From: Asterias amurensis
Lineage: Eukaryota; Echinodermata; Asteroidea; Forcipulatida; Asteriidae
Length of the DNA stretch: 64,000 nt
Reading direction: 5' to 3'
Assembly: GCF_032118995.1 (NCBI RefSeq)
Contig: NC_092648.1
Coordinates: 19,806,450-19,870,449 of the forward strand
Of the stretch, positions 20,431-34,011 are shown one piece after another. The notes below the pieces were generated by a model. It searched no databases, was not told the DNA's origin, and saw nothing but the letters and a program-made list of their open reading frames with translations. Within the stretch, counting starts at the first letter, position 1, and every line of letters starts with the position of its first letter. The translations under genes were made by a program, and so were the position numbers.

Positions 20431-23400
20431 TTTTGTTTCTCAGACACAGGTTAATTTCAAGCTTCCTGAATTAAGATGTTGGATGTATGTTGTGTTAAAA
20501 AATACATGGCACACAAACACACGTCAACGAAATCGCTATGGCACAGTGGTAACAATGCGCGCACGCGTTGCACTGTCTCCTGTGACGTCTTACTTTAATT
20601 ATTAAAAACTCTCAAGCAAAAATAAAGGAAGGATTCATCAAGCCACGCGTGGTTACTTGCTTTGAGATGGGGCGAGAGTTCGAAGTCCAAGTCGCGCACT
20701 GACTGCAGCCCTTCAATTCAAACAAAATTCAGTAGGTCAATACCCATACCATGGTTAATGCACACTAAACCTTGGCAACCAACAGAGTACGTTGAGGGCA
20801 CCGGGTTTTTGTTGGTGGGACTTAGCTGGAAAACCCTGCACTGCACATTACGTAACTTTGAAATAATTTACATTATGGGTAGCTAAATTTTCGAGACTAG
20901 GGATGCTTCTCACGTCGTGGGAATGCTCTGACGCCACCTCTGAACTTCCAAACCAATCTTGAGATTTGATTGGCCTATTAACCGGGTCCAGTTCGGCCAA
21001 CCCTGTCGTCCTTACTCCTATCCTAGATAAAGGATGGCCGGTTGATGCTTGTATCAAACACGACTGGCAAAAGGTCATGACCAGTAGGCTAAGCACTCTA
21101 CGGGATGAAGTTAAAGTTTTTCATGATACAGAAGCTCTCGCTGGGGAAGTTGAGCCATGCATTTGCAATGAGATTTTCAGAGCAACTGGTCTGGTGAAGT
21201 TGTTCATATTATTTTGACCACAGGTAGATGAAGAAATTATGCACAAAGGTTGCTTTAAAACCTGTCATATAATAATAACATGGTTCATTTAAACTCAATA
21301 ATAGTAGAGAGACTAAAACTGTTTCATTCTCTGCAGAGGGAAATGTAGTTCAGATCATGGAGCCACCACAGAGTTATGCAAAACATTCAAAAGTTTAGAT
21401 TTTGCTTGCAATGAACTCACTGGCAAACTAAAAGTAGGCCTAATCTATTGCGGGAGTGGCTATACAATTTAACAAACTTTGAATAGTGTGACATAAAGAC
21501 ATACAGACATTCATCTCAAAACTAAAGAAATAACTTTGCTTGCAGAAAAAAGCTTGCACAAGAAAACAAAGTACACCTGGAGTAAAATTCATTCACACAC
21601 CGCGGGATGGGACAATGAAGAGTCAAGGTTTTTGCTAGCAGCCTCTAGTCTTCTTCTTTGACTTCTAATAATGACTTAGTCTTGTTGTATTGCATAGCCT
21701 TTATCGAGTTTTGTGCATGCGAGTTATTTTGCACTGCGATAATGTTCTCGCTCTTCTTCACATTATTTGCAAACAACTGTTTATCACATGTCAAAACAGT
21801 CGACTTGTTTATTTACAAAACAGCTGATGATGAGTTTTGTTGTACCGCCCTCTTGTGAGTAAGATTACCTACACATTTTATAAAGCTAAAGTTGACCAGT
21901 CTCATTCTCTTTTAGTTTGCATTTTACTAAATAATTCACATCAAATGCCTACAAGAATCTGCTAGGAGGGTTTCTGATAACCAAGTAAGGATTTTTCATT
22001 GCATTTCTGACTAAACCAGATTTAGTTATGCTTCTTCAGGGATTATAAATCTTGAGAACGCTGAGGCCGAACGATATAGCTTCCTTTGGACTAGGACAAG
22101 TTTAGTAAAAAAGGCCACTCTCAAAGTCACTACTGCCATGTGAAATTATTTATGATCTCCAAGACTCCATCCAACTCCGCTCTCACAAACAGTTACACTT
22201 CCCAGAAGGATACGTGTTGGCTTGTTTTCCGTTACTCCACACTATACACTGATCTATTGAACTTGAAAAAGGTAAGTTGTACGATAATGGAATTGTGCTT
22301 TAACAATTTTTTCTTGCCAACGGATCAGCGGTTGTTGTCGGTACGGATGCCATTGGTACCACACGTAACGCCGTTATTTTCAGAGTGTGAAGTGCTTTTT
22401 ATGAATGATGGTCGGATCAGTCTATGGTCGGATTGCCGGCTGATTAAGTTACTGCCTAGGCTGGCTCTGTTGGTTGGGAAGACTACCTCAATTTTTGGAT
22501 CATATTCAAGTAGAAATCATAGAGTCCATGATCTTTCTTGGTTTACTCAGTTGGGGCCCTCATCAGTTGTTAAGTCCTCCATTTGTTGGACGGGATTGCA
22601 TTTCACATTATACTTTTATATTGTAGACGATCAATTCATTGTTACAATTGACCCATACATATGTTTGAAGTTAGTTGAACAAACATGTGTCTAATGATGG
22701 TATTTAAACAAACTGATTCTATTGAATATGGAGGAAGTGTTGTTTCTTCATTTTTATTTATAAATGTCTTCCTTTGTCGCTAGCCAATCGGTGAAGACAA
22801 GTACTTTATGATTGTTATTTAGTCTGCTGAGCTGAGGAGATTGGAAATTGACTATGTAAACTTGTTTAGTACTACTGTACTACTCTATATATGAACAGGA
22901 ACAACAGTATGAGTCATGGGTGGTTGACTGTTGTATGATCGGCAAGGAAGTGTAATTTATATTAGGCACAAACTCTGTAGAAGGTGTAGACACCGATTCG
23001 GGGATGTTACCTGGGAGGGATCCCAGCAAATAAAACCAAATAAAACCAGAAAAAAAGTGTCTGGACGTTATTAGCTATGATTGTTTATTTGACGGAAGCT
23101 TGCAGTAGAATATATTATGATTTTCATTTGACGAGCGATAGCACCAAGGCATTGGCAAGTAAAGTGCATGCTCTGACAATAAAAATGGCGGATGCGAGTG
23201 AGTTATTTAAGAATTTATAGCTAATGAGTGTTGACTTAGAAATTTTACCACTGAGCTTAGGTCTGTAGCGAGATGCGGCAATAATTCACAAGTTTCTCTG
23301 TGGATAGCGCCTTATACATTGTTATAAAATGTTTTTAAGAAAATGGGAAAAGAAGTGAAAACAGAAGGTCGTCAAGAAAAAGGGGAGGGGGTGGGGTCTT

Positions 23401-25341
23401 GACCCAATTGACTGTATGAACTGTACAAACCCATTTTTTTCAGAATGATGTCATTTGATGTTTTTTGTTGACAAATCAGTTATCAAGTGCACCTTATAAT
23501 TTCAATTACCGGTTTCAATACAAGCAAGTTGACTTTTGAGCCTTCAAATGTTATTTTCTCAACTTGAAAAATACTTTGGACAAAATGTTTTTCTGGAAAT
23601 TAAAACAAATTGTATACAAATAACAATTGTGCAGGACCTCTTAGTTTATAATGCAGGATCTTAAAATAAGAAATTCAACCACAGAAACCATCATTTGCAA
23701 AATTGTGCTTGTTTGGTTTTCTATCATAAAGCACACTTTGGTTTAACAGTAAAATTGCAAACTAAAATTCCTTGTGTAGGCCTATAATATTTACAGCGTC
23801 TGTGCTTTTCAAGATGTTAATTGATTATGGCATTTGAAAAATGGTTTTGCCTAAGGCCACTGCTGCCTAGATCATAAATTAATTTCTAATCCACCATGAA
23901 TAAACAAATAAAAACTGTCAATACTTATGTACTTCACATGCACTTCACTTTGAATGCTCAAGTTGGCCATTACATAAATTATAGTTTGTATTATGTCAAC
24001 CATTTTCTCAGCTCCATACACTACATGTAGCTGCATGATATGTGAACAATAGTGTAAAGTTTCAACTTCTATTTTGCAATAATATTTACAAAACCATAAA
24101 TATTTGTTGTGTTTTGTTTTAACTTGATTATGGTACATTTATAAATCAATGAAGCTGTTGCTGATTTAAATAAAGGAATTAAGGGACAATTTTGTAATAC
24201 ATTTGTTCATCACTTTAGTGACAGGCATTTTTGCTAGCATGTTGCCTATAGACATCCCATTTCCTCTTTTTCTACGTCACTCCACACCAATTTGTTTGGA
24301 CTAAGATTTAAGATTGGAATGCCTGACACTGATATGCACTTGTTGTTTGGGCCTACTGTCCCCAGTCCTTCTGAATCCTTCACTGTAGCAATTAGGATTT
24401 GGGACTACCACATGTATTATATTAGTTTTTGAGATCAAAGCACTGGGCTTAATTTTTATAAAGCTGTTTTAAGCTGAAATTTCTTCTTGACTGTGCAAAA
24501 ATTAGCAGGGAACCAGTCACTAACAATATATTTTTTGGCTGGTAACCTGTGTCTGCCTAGCAAAGTTTCGCTTTTTAAAACCTTCTTTGTTTGTTTAACA
24601 TCTGTACGAAAGTGGGCCCGTGGTTAAAAGTCTGGCATCTGTTAAACCTTGATGAGTGTTTTAGAGTGAATTCAAAACAGGGTGCATGAATTTAAGCCCA
24701 ACCCATAGAATCAACATGCCGTCTTTTCTCCATTGGTTTAAATAAATGATCATTGAAATGACAGAAATGTATTCTCAGAGTCGTACACAGGATGCACAGG
24801 TATGACGTACATAGTGCTTGACGCCATACCCTCCAAACCCCCCTCATCATTGGCTTGGGCACTGCACTTAATACCTACTGGATATCATCTTGAACCCTCT
24901 GTGTTTTCAGTTAAACACGGGAAGCCTTGAGGGAAATAATGCTATCAAGTCACTCCCGCGTCCTCGCAGACAGCCAAATAATTTTTATTTGCATCACTCC
25001 GGCGTCCTCGAAGACAGCTAAACAATTTTTACTCGCAGTACGTGCGCAGTGCGGGAATACTCGTGGAGTTTATGGTACATTTGAAGTTGGAGCATTCCGT
25101 TGCCTAATAGTCTGGAGACTGTTAATAGATTGTGAAATGTGTGGCAATGCACTTCTGGTATTCCAGACCTGTAGATTATACTCCTAATAACACAGTCAAA
25201 GTCAATTTGTTCAGCAGCAAGTCACTCAGGTGGTTATTAAATTTAATTTTCTCCCTCATTTTATGTATGTATAAACCTACTTTTCAGAGTGTGATCTGCA
25301 AAGTGTAGAGAGAGACTGAGCTGCTTGAGGGGCAGCCTACA
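20431..25341. other. Intergenic region; no gene supported
   Basis: The first 200 bases should hold the promoter of the minus-strand gene. The rest has only short frames lacking recognisable motifs (for example 22140-22694 and 20966-21217). A family D fragment lies near 24447-24600. A start-like AATGGCGG followed by a donor-like GTGAGT occurs near 23187-23205 but leads to no identifiable exon. Confidence 0.5.
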
Positions 25342-25449
25342 ATGGCGATGGGGAGAGGATGGCGGCTAGTGGCGAGCATCTGCATCATCTTGGTGTTAGT
25401 CTCTTGTCAAGTCTCGGGACAGCGGAGGAAAAACCTGCAAAAGATGAAG
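25342..25449 (+). CDS. QPCT: Candidate signal-peptide first exon of QPCT (secreted form)
   Basis: ATG 25342 opens 36 codons ending at a strong donor (AAG|GTAAGT), phase 0. An internal ATG two codons later could also serve. The sequence MGRGWRLVASICIILVLV, then SCQVSGQ, is a classic signal peptide with a small-residue cleavage region. A basic stretch (RRKNLQKMK) follows and would join directly to exon 2 at 49979 (MDHKVKKLTQ). The secreted product would be 358 residues, close to human QPCT (361). It is 24.5 kb upstream of exon 2, with no other open signal-peptide acceptor in between. Assignment to this gene rests on phase, fit and absence of a competitor; another gene's first exon is the alternative. 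Confidence 0.55.
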
Positions 25450-25810
25450 GTAAGTTTAGCAGTGAGATTCATGATGTTATCAATGCTTTTGTCAGTGTTG
25501 CCGACCAAAAATGATCTACTCCTTCATTCGTGACTGCCCTGACTTCAGACCACCTGAAGGCGAGCAGAGACTCGGAGACCTCGACGAGGGCACCATCAAA
25601 TGGCTTGAAGTCACTAATTGCCAATTTAGTTACAGTCAATGTTCACCTTGGTCCAGAGAACAAGCGAAATAAGACAACTGCATAAGGTGTCTCCATAGCA
25701 AATGTTTTAAAATTGTCAGAATTGTGTGTAAATGTTAATGGCAGCTGTACAGCATCAAATAAGGCCTTTGAAATTTCTCTGAAAAGAATTTAAATTCACC
25801 AAATTACAAT

Positions 25811-26172
25811 TTAAAGGCAGGGGACACTATTGATAATTACTCAAAATAATTATTAGCATAGAACCTTACTTGGTACGAGTAATAGGAAGAGGTTGGTAGT
25901 ATAAAACATTGTGAGAAACGGCTCCCTCTGAAGTGACATAGTTTTTCGAGACGATTTTGATTTCGAGACCTCAGATTTAGAATTTGAGGTCTCGAAATCA
26001 AGCATCTGAAAGCACACAACTTCGTGTGACAAGGGTGATTTTTCTTTCATTATTATCTCACAACTTTGACGACCGATTGAGCTTTCACAGGTGTTTTATT
26101 TTATGCATGTTGGGATGCACCAAGTGAGAAGACTTGTCTTAGACAAATACCAATAGTGTCCAATGTCTTTAA
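25811..26172 (+). mobile_element. Family A TTAA foldback MITE, copy A5
   Basis: TTAA stands at both ends (25811-25814 and 26169-26172). The termini are AAGGCAGGGGACACTATTG and CAATAGTGTCCAATGTC. The central palindrome GACCTCAGATTTAGAATTTG is near 25968. The copy is complete. Confidence 0.9.
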
Positions 26173-27016
26173 ACAGGATTGTCACCAACGAACCAACAAT
26201 GAAAGCTAGTGAATACTGCAACAAAATCTCAGTGTTTGTACACACATTTAGGTCTAACCCATGAACGTTTGTCTGACCTTTTCATGTGTAGAGAGCACTT
26301 GATCCATGTCGACCTAATCCTGCTAGAGAGTTGGGTTGAAGGTTTTTGACTCATCCAGCAAATTCAATACATGTGCAGCAAAATAAAACAACAAAAACTG
26401 ATTTTGCATTGGGCAGTGTAAAGGTAGACTGAACAGATTTGATGAAGAAAAATGGATTGTTACTTGTAATTTGTTTTGTATCAAACACAACAGAGCTTGA
26501 CAGTTCAAACAGGCTTGTTAGATATTAGTGATTCTGGGTTTAATGTATACCATCACATACGGAAACCAATAAAAAATGTATTTAATCTAGATAATTGAAT
26601 TATATTTTATCGCATTAAAGTCTATGAATATTGTGGAATATTTTATTTAATAGACTCAGTGCCTTCAAACCATGTGTCGAAACCTGAAACATTGATCAAG
26701 TCGCTTCACTGAAAGAATGTCTTTAAGAGTCTTCATTTCATGGAAAGTTTATGTTTAAATACATAATTGCAAAAGCAGAAAAACTTAGTTTGTTTACAAC
26801 GAACCACCCCTTTAATTAAAAACTATTACATTTAATCATTCTTCAATATTATTCATCAGTATTGAAAAACAAAAGAACAAGACAAAGTACAAAAATACAG
26901 ATACTGCTGATAGGAACTTAAAGAGTGAACCTGAACACTGTTGCCCTTGAGCAAGTAGCTTCGATAATCGATAATGTTCACAATTTAATTGAAAATAATA
27001 AAACCCACCTTCAAAA

Positions 27017-27118
27017 TGGTTTTTGAAAAGAATTTAGATGGACCAAATTAGAATTTATGGTTTTTGAAAAGAATTTAGATGGACCAAATTAGAATTTATG
27101 GTTTTTTAAAAGAATTTA
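27017..27118. repeat. 41-bp tandem repeat, about 2.5 copies
   Basis: The unit starts TGGTTTTTGAAAAGAATTTA and repeats at 27017, 27058 and 27099. The first two copies are identical; the third is partial and diverged. Confidence 0.9.
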
Positions 27119-27516
27119 GACCGAATTAGAATTTTAAATGGATGTTTTTATTGACCAATAGTGTTTAAGCTTAATTGATGACCAAATATTGACACGTGGG
27201 GAAAACTATACATATCCGGAGCTGTAATATCTGGTACGTCAGATTAAAACACAAAGGCGCCAAACTACTTTACAGATCAGACTGGTTGTATTGGTTGTAT
27301 ATTGCCTGAAGGCCAATTAGTGAAACCAGATCTTGTGTTGTCATGTTGGCTGAGGTCTGGAGGGACGAAGCATAGAGCTAGGTACTATAACATTGTCACT
27401 TTGAATCCAGTAGGGATGTGTGATTGCCAGTGCCACAGGAGACTTATAATCAAACTTTAAGAATGAGACGTTATTTTTCAGTTCATGACCTACTGTGATT
27501 AGACAACCCCCCCCAC

Positions 27517-27726
27517 CCGCTTTCCGGCAAGGTTTTAGCAAGAATTTGCCAAAAGGGTGTCCAAATTTGCTTGAAATTAAAAAAAATTGGTGTCCAACTT
27601 GGTGTTTACTTACAATACATTTACATTTGCATACATGTGGAAATATGGTGTCTAAATTAAAAAGAAGGTTTCCATATTTGGACACCCTTTTACCATGCTT
27701 TTACCAAAACCTAGCTAAAACCTTGA
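27517..27726. mobile_element. Foldback element with GGTTTTAGC ends
   Basis: The left arm AAGGTTTTAGCAAG...AAAAGGGTGTCCAAAT pairs with the right arm ATATTTGGACACCCTTTT...CTAGCTAAAACCTT. The interior is AT-rich and non-coding. Target duplication was not resolved. Confidence 0.55.
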
Positions 27727-27866
27727 GTCACGATGTTGGACTGCGTGATCATCATCCATGGATTAGTGGATTCAGAATTCCCCCTCCCCCCTCAACCCTA
27801 TCGATCAATCCATCTATCTGGAGGACACTCAATGAAATTTCAGCAACATTGCAATATCACAGCCTT

Positions 27867-28256
27867 TTAAAGGAACACGTTGCCTTGGATCGGACGAGTT
27901 GGTCTATAAAAAAGCGTTTGAAACCGTTTGTTATGAAATGTATATGGTTAGAAAGATGTTTTAAAAGTAGAATATAATGATCCACACAAGTATCACTCAA
28001 AATTGCATGGTTTTCATTTTACGTCACCAATTACACGGTCGGCCATTTAGGGGAGTCAACTTTTTGACTCCCGTAAATGGCCGACCGTGTTAATCGACGA
28101 GGTAAAACGAAAACCACGCAATTTGGAGGCATATTTGTGTAGATCATTGTATTCTACTTTTACAACATCTTTCTAACCATATCAATTTTATAACAAACGG
28201 TTACAAACGCTTTTCAAAGACCAACTCGACCGATCCAAGGCAACGTGTTCCTTTAA
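27867..28256. mobile_element. Family C TTAA foldback MITE, copy C1
   Basis: TTAA is present at both ends. The left terminus AAGGAACACGTTGCCTTGG is matched by the right terminus CCAAGGCAACGTGTTCC. Nearly the whole element folds back; the centre is a long stem around ACACGGTCGGCCATTTA at 28035-28090. Confidence 0.9.
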
Positions 28257-28584
28257 CATCCATTCTTTGGCCTGTGAAATAACCTCCAAGCCTTGGTGTA
28301 GCATAGCAGCCGAATTCACAAGTACACTGTATAGTTCAGGAACAGGTTGTTTCCCATGCCCCTATATGCCATTAGGGCTCACCATTAGCAACAGCCAAGC
28401 ATAAATGTATGCTGTCTACTAAAAAATGCAAGGGCTAGAAAATACCACTTCTGGACTTCTGGCTTGTGCAACCTTTGTTTATAATGCTCAAAAAAAAAAA
28501 TCATTTTCAGATGTGCTTAAAAACTGTCTATCTTTGAGTGTGGGAGTGTAATTTCATTTAACCAAAAGCTGGTTGTAATCGCTA

Positions 28585-28960
28585 CAGGATTTGGGTACTT
28601 TTTGTAACACAAAACATAATGTCCACAGATTTACATTAAACCTACACCCTTTGAAGATAATGATAGAGAAAGCTTACCTTAAAATGTTAGTTGTTTGTTA
28701 AGGTGCTGTAGTTTTTGAGAAATGAGTAAAAATATGTTACAAAATACGTTTTACATGCTGAAATAATTTTCGGCTCACTGAGACAAAATATATTTGTTTG
28801 ACTTGTTTTACTCATTTCTCAAAAACTACAGCACCTCAGCAAGTAATATTTTTAAGGGAAGCTTTCTACCATCATTATCTTCAAACTGTGTGGGTTTAAT
28901 GTAAATCTGTGGACATTGTGTTTTGTGTCCTACAAAATGTACGTACATGTAGACCCTTTA
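28585..28960. mobile_element. Family B foldback MITE, copy B1
   Basis: Both arms carry the family words: ATTTACATTAAACCTACAC and CTGTAGTTTTTGAGAAATGA on the left, with their complements on the right (TTTCTCAAAAACTACAGCAC and TAATGTAAATCTGTGGACA). The ends are eroded. The right arm contains a TACATGTA at 28944-28951 that copy B2 lacks. Confidence 0.85.
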
Positions 28961-31446
28961 TCAGAATGATACATTGATGACTACAGTATTAACATTCTTT
29001 AAATGTGGATGTGCCATTTTATTAAAACTTTAAATGCATTATTGATTTATGTAGGCACTTCAGGTACATAATGGAAAGGAAAAAAGGAATACGTGATGCA
29101 ATTTAACCTCATGCCCTTAATTTCTTTGGATTCTGGTTGGAATGAAACTCTGATCTCGGATGTTTACATCTACCCATCATTCATAGGGTCAGAAAGTAGA
29201 AAGGTGTGGTGGGAAATGTTGTCGTCGTTGTTTGGTGGGGTGCAAGGGGTTCAAACAGCATACATGTAGCTTTAAAGGGTCTGTATTCGTTTGGTATTAC
29301 TCTGAAAATAAATGCAAAAAAAACTTACACGGCAAGAAGTACTGCTGCAAATTTGGATAATATAATGTATTTTGAGAAACATTTCAATTTGAAGTACTGC
29401 GGTTATGGGAAAAGATATCACAATTCTTATCCCCCAAAGTTTGTATTTCTTTTAGGGATTATTCTTCCTGCGTGGACATATTCGCTCCGGATTTTTGGTG
29501 ATATCTAAAGAAACAAATGCGACCACCTTTTGATATAAAATATTCATCTGTTAGTTTATTGTACCCTACATTGAAACATTCAAACAGTTCCAAAAACCAA
29601 AAGTATACTTTTCCTTTAAGAGCGCAAGCAATCCACTGCAGCTATTTTGGCTCAAATTTAAAATGGTGAAGCAGCAGCATTCGATGACGGGCAAGTATGT
29701 AGAAATTTCCTTAAAGAGCAAGGTCTATTAATAGGGCCTATGTCTTGTCATTTAGTTTTGTGTGACCTCAATGCACATCCTGTATTGTTCTAATCAGTAA
29801 TAGTGAAACTAGTTTTATGACATTGGCAAATCTGTTGAATAGTGATCAGAGGATACTAAATACTCAATGATACAACTGCAATCCTGCTATGTGCACGAAT
29901 GTTGCCCAATTGCTGGGGGGAACCTCTTTAAAAATGACAATCCATTCAAAGTTGACATCATAACTTGCCTGAAGTTAGTCTAGACTGTAGCAAAATGGAG
30001 GGAAATACTGAAGTGTTAGTTGTGATAAAACGTGCCATATTAAATCCTTACCTGACAAGGGGTGAAGTGACCAGGGTGAGGGGTGTTTGAGCTTCAGTTG
30101 TCAAATGAAGCAAAGTCACCCAGACTACAAAATCAGTAATTTTGCGTGGCCTAAAGTCTCAATTTTTTCTCTTTCTGCACTGAATTATTTGCAAAATAAG
30201 ATTGCTGCTTTGATGTTATTGAATGCAGTGGGGATATATTGGTAGTCTGCAAGTTGGCAAACTTGATTCCATACACCCCTCTCAAAAGAAAATGCTAGTT
30301 GGCAATTTTGCAACTTGCCAAAAGGAAACGCCCTCATCACTACACCCATGGTCCGCACCTTCCAACCTGTGACATAACAAATGTTTTACGTATTCCATTT
30401 TCTTTTGAAATCCAGAGAGATTTGAACACACAATGTACTACAGTTTCAAAGAACCAATGATGTAACATCCCTTAAAAAGAGAAACAAAGTCCAAAGAACA
30501 GGTGCCCCTGCACTTTAAAGCATGTTTCATTTCCGAGAACATCTACCTGTAGGATTAGCCAGTCAGACTTATGTCTCTCTGTTACCCAGCTCAATCTGTT
30601 CCCCGATCACTGAGCGTTATTCACATTTCAGCCCCTCTCTGAACAGTGAACCTTGGGCGATAACCGTGCAAGTCAATTGTATTATTTGCAGCAGGCTTGG
30701 TGCTCTCCGAGTGCAGGGAGTATACCTATCCCCCACTTCAACAAGACACCTTACCGAGTCGATCATCGATTGACTTGGGAGAATTCACTTTCGGTCAGAT
30801 TCAATTTGTCTTCGGCTGGGAAATTGCCTTTTCACCCGAGCGGAATTTAAGAAAATGGGAAGGACCGCCGTTGCAGCAAGCGGGAGAGATTCTTCTTGTA
30901 TTGAGTTTGGAAGTCAGTGTTTGTCCAGAGCGGTGGATGTGCCTACTGATTTGAAAAATGTATGCGCATAATTGTTGTGATGTGAAACGTGAGGCGTTCC
31001 TTTTTTCCCCAGTCTTTTCTCCTGTGTTTTTTTTTTACTGAAAGAGTAGTGTGGTCGGTCTCAATTATTTGTTTAGTGCTCTCTGCTGTTCTGGCAGTGT
31101 AAATGTCATACTATAATTGTTTGTCATGCAATGTTGATTCAAAGTATTAACCCATATTCTGCATAATTTAGTTTAGCAGAGCATCGGCATGTTTTTGTCA
31201 ATATAAGTTACCTCCCACGTCTCTTAGCTTTGTCACAGTGTCTCCTGGTGGTGTTGTTTTTGTTAGGAAGAACTGTAAGTTTGCCGATACAACTTCGTGT
31301 AAATCTTATTTTGTGGGAGTGTTGGCTTCTTTTGCTCTGAAAAGGTGCGTCGGTTTTTCCTTTATGAAACTGGAAATCTTCTAAGAGCCTAATTAATACG
31401 TCACAGGAAACTCTTTTTTTTTTTTTCTAATTGACAATTTTTTGTC

Positions 31447-31796
31447 AGGTATCAAACCACAAAGAAAAAAACTGACTGGGTAAATTTTAAATCATTTTAG
31501 GTTGATAGAAGAAAAAATGACTAGAACGGAACATGAACCTGCAACTTCTGGATTGACATGCCAGCGCTGTCTAGCCCTATGTTGGTGGTCTCCCTATTTC
31601 GTCAATATCTTTTATTATGGATTGCCATTCCGAGGCCATTCAAACTGTCATATATCTAGGGATCACACCCAAGTGTACAATACAACCTGGGTAGGGATGG
31701 GATCACCTTTTTAATGCTGATGGTGCCTATATTTATTTCAAATATCAAGTAATAAACCACAAAGTAAAACTGTCTGGGTAAATTTTAAATCATGAA
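31447..31796. repeat. SINE fragment between two direct repeats
   Basis: A direct repeat of about 45 bases (AAACCACAAAG, then CTGGGTAAATTTTAAATCAT) occurs at about 31453-31495 and 31752-31793. Between them, at 31520-31640 on the minus strand, is a tRNA-like SINE head; GGTTCATGTTCC takes the B-box place. This looks like a local duplication carrying the SINE. Confidence 0.5.
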
Positions 31797-33618
31797 GCAT
31801 TTATTGGTGAAACTAAGAAAAATTTAACTAATTGGAGCCACATAATTACAAAACTGATTTTACTACACCCTGTTTTTAAAAGTCATATCCTGTTTGTGCA
31901 ATCAAAGAGCAAGGACAGAGATCTCTAGAAATAACCTCTCCTAGCACTGAGCTGCAGTGCATGTGTAGTGATGCTCCTTTGTACAGTCATGATAGTAATA
32001 AGAGCTGAACTACTTGCTTATGCTTGCCGGAGAATAATAACGGAACAATCAACATTGTCCGTCAAATTACATACAGATGAAGACGTGAGACTTGCGTGTT
32101 ACAGTCTGTTACACTTTGAAGAGCAACTGTACTGTACCTATTTCATATTTCCCCATCAATGCCGTGACACAAGCATGCACTGTGCAAGTTTAATGAAGTT
32201 CATCAGCATTGACAAAAATATACATTGTCTGTCTCTAGAAAAAACCCAAAGTACAATTGAACTTTTTAGTTTGTGTTCCATTGTGAACAACTCAAGAGGC
32301 ACCAAAGCAATGTCCGGGTAGGGGCATGAAGGCAAACAATTGCCCCCCCTCCCTGAAAGTTGTTAGGTCTGAATGCTATCATCAAAACTTGGCTCTATCC
32401 CCGATCAATCATAATTAGTGCACATAGTATTTTTACAACAAAGGACTATCGTGATATATTGTTATTGCTTGCAAGGCAAGTTAATATTGTCTTGCCTTAC
32501 ATAACTATACTTTGTTGAAAAAATATATTGTCCAATTAGGCAGTGTCAATCAAGTTTCCTGAAATTGGCAATTAAGTTTTGCTCAGCTTTTACGCTATTG
32601 GTAAAATTTACAAATCACACACTATTACTCTACACCAATGATTTCACTTTTGCTGGAACCAGTCGCGTTTAACAATTCCCACTTTAGTATCATTCTATTA
32701 ATTCTTGTTTTAATGTCTTTCAGTTCAATTAACATGCCAGTTTTAAAACATTTTTACTGGATATTTTGATCCATTGTGTAGTTGGCACTTGTACAGTTGG
32801 ATACCAAAAAAATAGAATAGAATTAAATTTAAATAGATCCAATTCAACAAACTTGACAATTAGGCAGATGGACAGGTGCATAGAATGTGATGAGATAAAA
32901 GAAAAACACAAAATGATTCATGCAATAATTATGGTAAATTCCTCTTTCCAAACTCCAAGCAATTGCAGTCAGAAACTGCAGAATTATTACAATTAGAATT
33001 ATAATTTTTATTTAGCCAACGTTAAAAAAGTTAAAAACCAAAAACATCGTAGTGCACCCAAGCTCTCTAGATTTTGCAATAAAAAAAAAAATCTTAAAAC
33101 ATTAACAAAGAAGATAAAAATATATAAATATGCATAAATATATAGGCTACAACAATTGCAAAAAACTATTTCCCATTTAAAGCATGAACATGCAGTTTGT
33201 GCATCAAATACCAAAGATTTTTCTTAATTCAATCTAAGAAATTACAAGTAGGGTTCAGTTTCACCTTAAAAATCTACTCATCGGAACTTACAAAAATAGA
33301 CATGGATGGATTTCAAATAGTGGCTTAATATTATGGCCTTTGCTCGTCGTTAGGTTCAGCGCCATCGATCGCCATTCTCTGATTTCACTTGGCAAATTCT
33401 GGGTGTCTTTTCATGTCATGCAAATGCTGGCTTATTTTTTAACAGAGAAAAGGGTAAGTGAAGATTCCTTGCTAGTCGATGAATTGTGTATTATTTAGTT
33501 ATTGTTGTTTTTGTGATAAGCTCTGTATTCTCAGTGCTTTTAGAGTCCTGTGGGGAAAAAATAACAATAATACTGCGCAGAGGCACGGTATTTTTTGTTT
33601 AATATCGACATAAAGTGG

Positions 33619-34011
33619 TTAAAGGCAGTGGACACTGTTGGTAATTACTCAAAATAATTGTTAGCATAAAACCTTACTTGGTAACGAGTAATGGAGAGAG
33701 GTTGGTACATGTAGTGTAAAACATTGTGAGAAACGGCTCCCTCTGAAGTGGAGTAGTTTTTGAGAAAGAAGTAATTTTCCCCGAGTTTGATTTTGAGACC
33801 TCAAGTTTAGAATTTGAGGTCTTGAAATCAAGCATCTGAAAGCACACAACTTCATGTGAAAAAGGTGTTCTTTTCTTTCATAGTTATCTTGCAACTCCGA
33901 CGACCAATCAAGCTCAAATTTTCACAGGTTTGTTATTTTATGCATATGTTGAGATACAGCAAAGTAAAAGACGGGTCTTTGACATTTACCAATAGTGTCC
34001 ACTGGCTTTAA
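33619..34011 (+). mobile_element. Family A TTAA foldback MITE, copy A6
   Basis: TTAA lies at both ends (33619-33622 and 34008-34011). The termini are AAGGCAGTGGACACTGTTGG and CCAATAGTGTCCACTGGCT. Compared with the other copies it has six extra bases that create TACATGTA at 33706-33713. Confidence 0.9.

Noticed and set aside
20966-21217. Open frame of 83 codons with fairly normal amino-acid mix, plus strand
   Set aside because: No proper start, no clear splice sites that join it to a neighbour and no known family. Not enough to call an exon.
22140-22694. Open frame of 184 codons, plus strand
   Set aside because: It begins at a non-ATG codon in this frame, has AT-rich composition like its surroundings and no recognisable motif or splice context. 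Treated as chance.
23187-23222. Start codon in a good context followed by GTGAGT
   Set aside because: The frame closes after 11 codons if unspliced, and no acceptor exon with matching phase could be identified.
27017-27118. CRISPR-like direct repeats
   Set aside because: Contiguous 41-bp tandem units without spacers in a eukaryotic intron or intergenic region.
30522-30954. Cluster of overlapping 65-85 codon frames
   Set aside because: Three frames overlap with no preferred one and no motif; a slightly higher G+C patch explains them.
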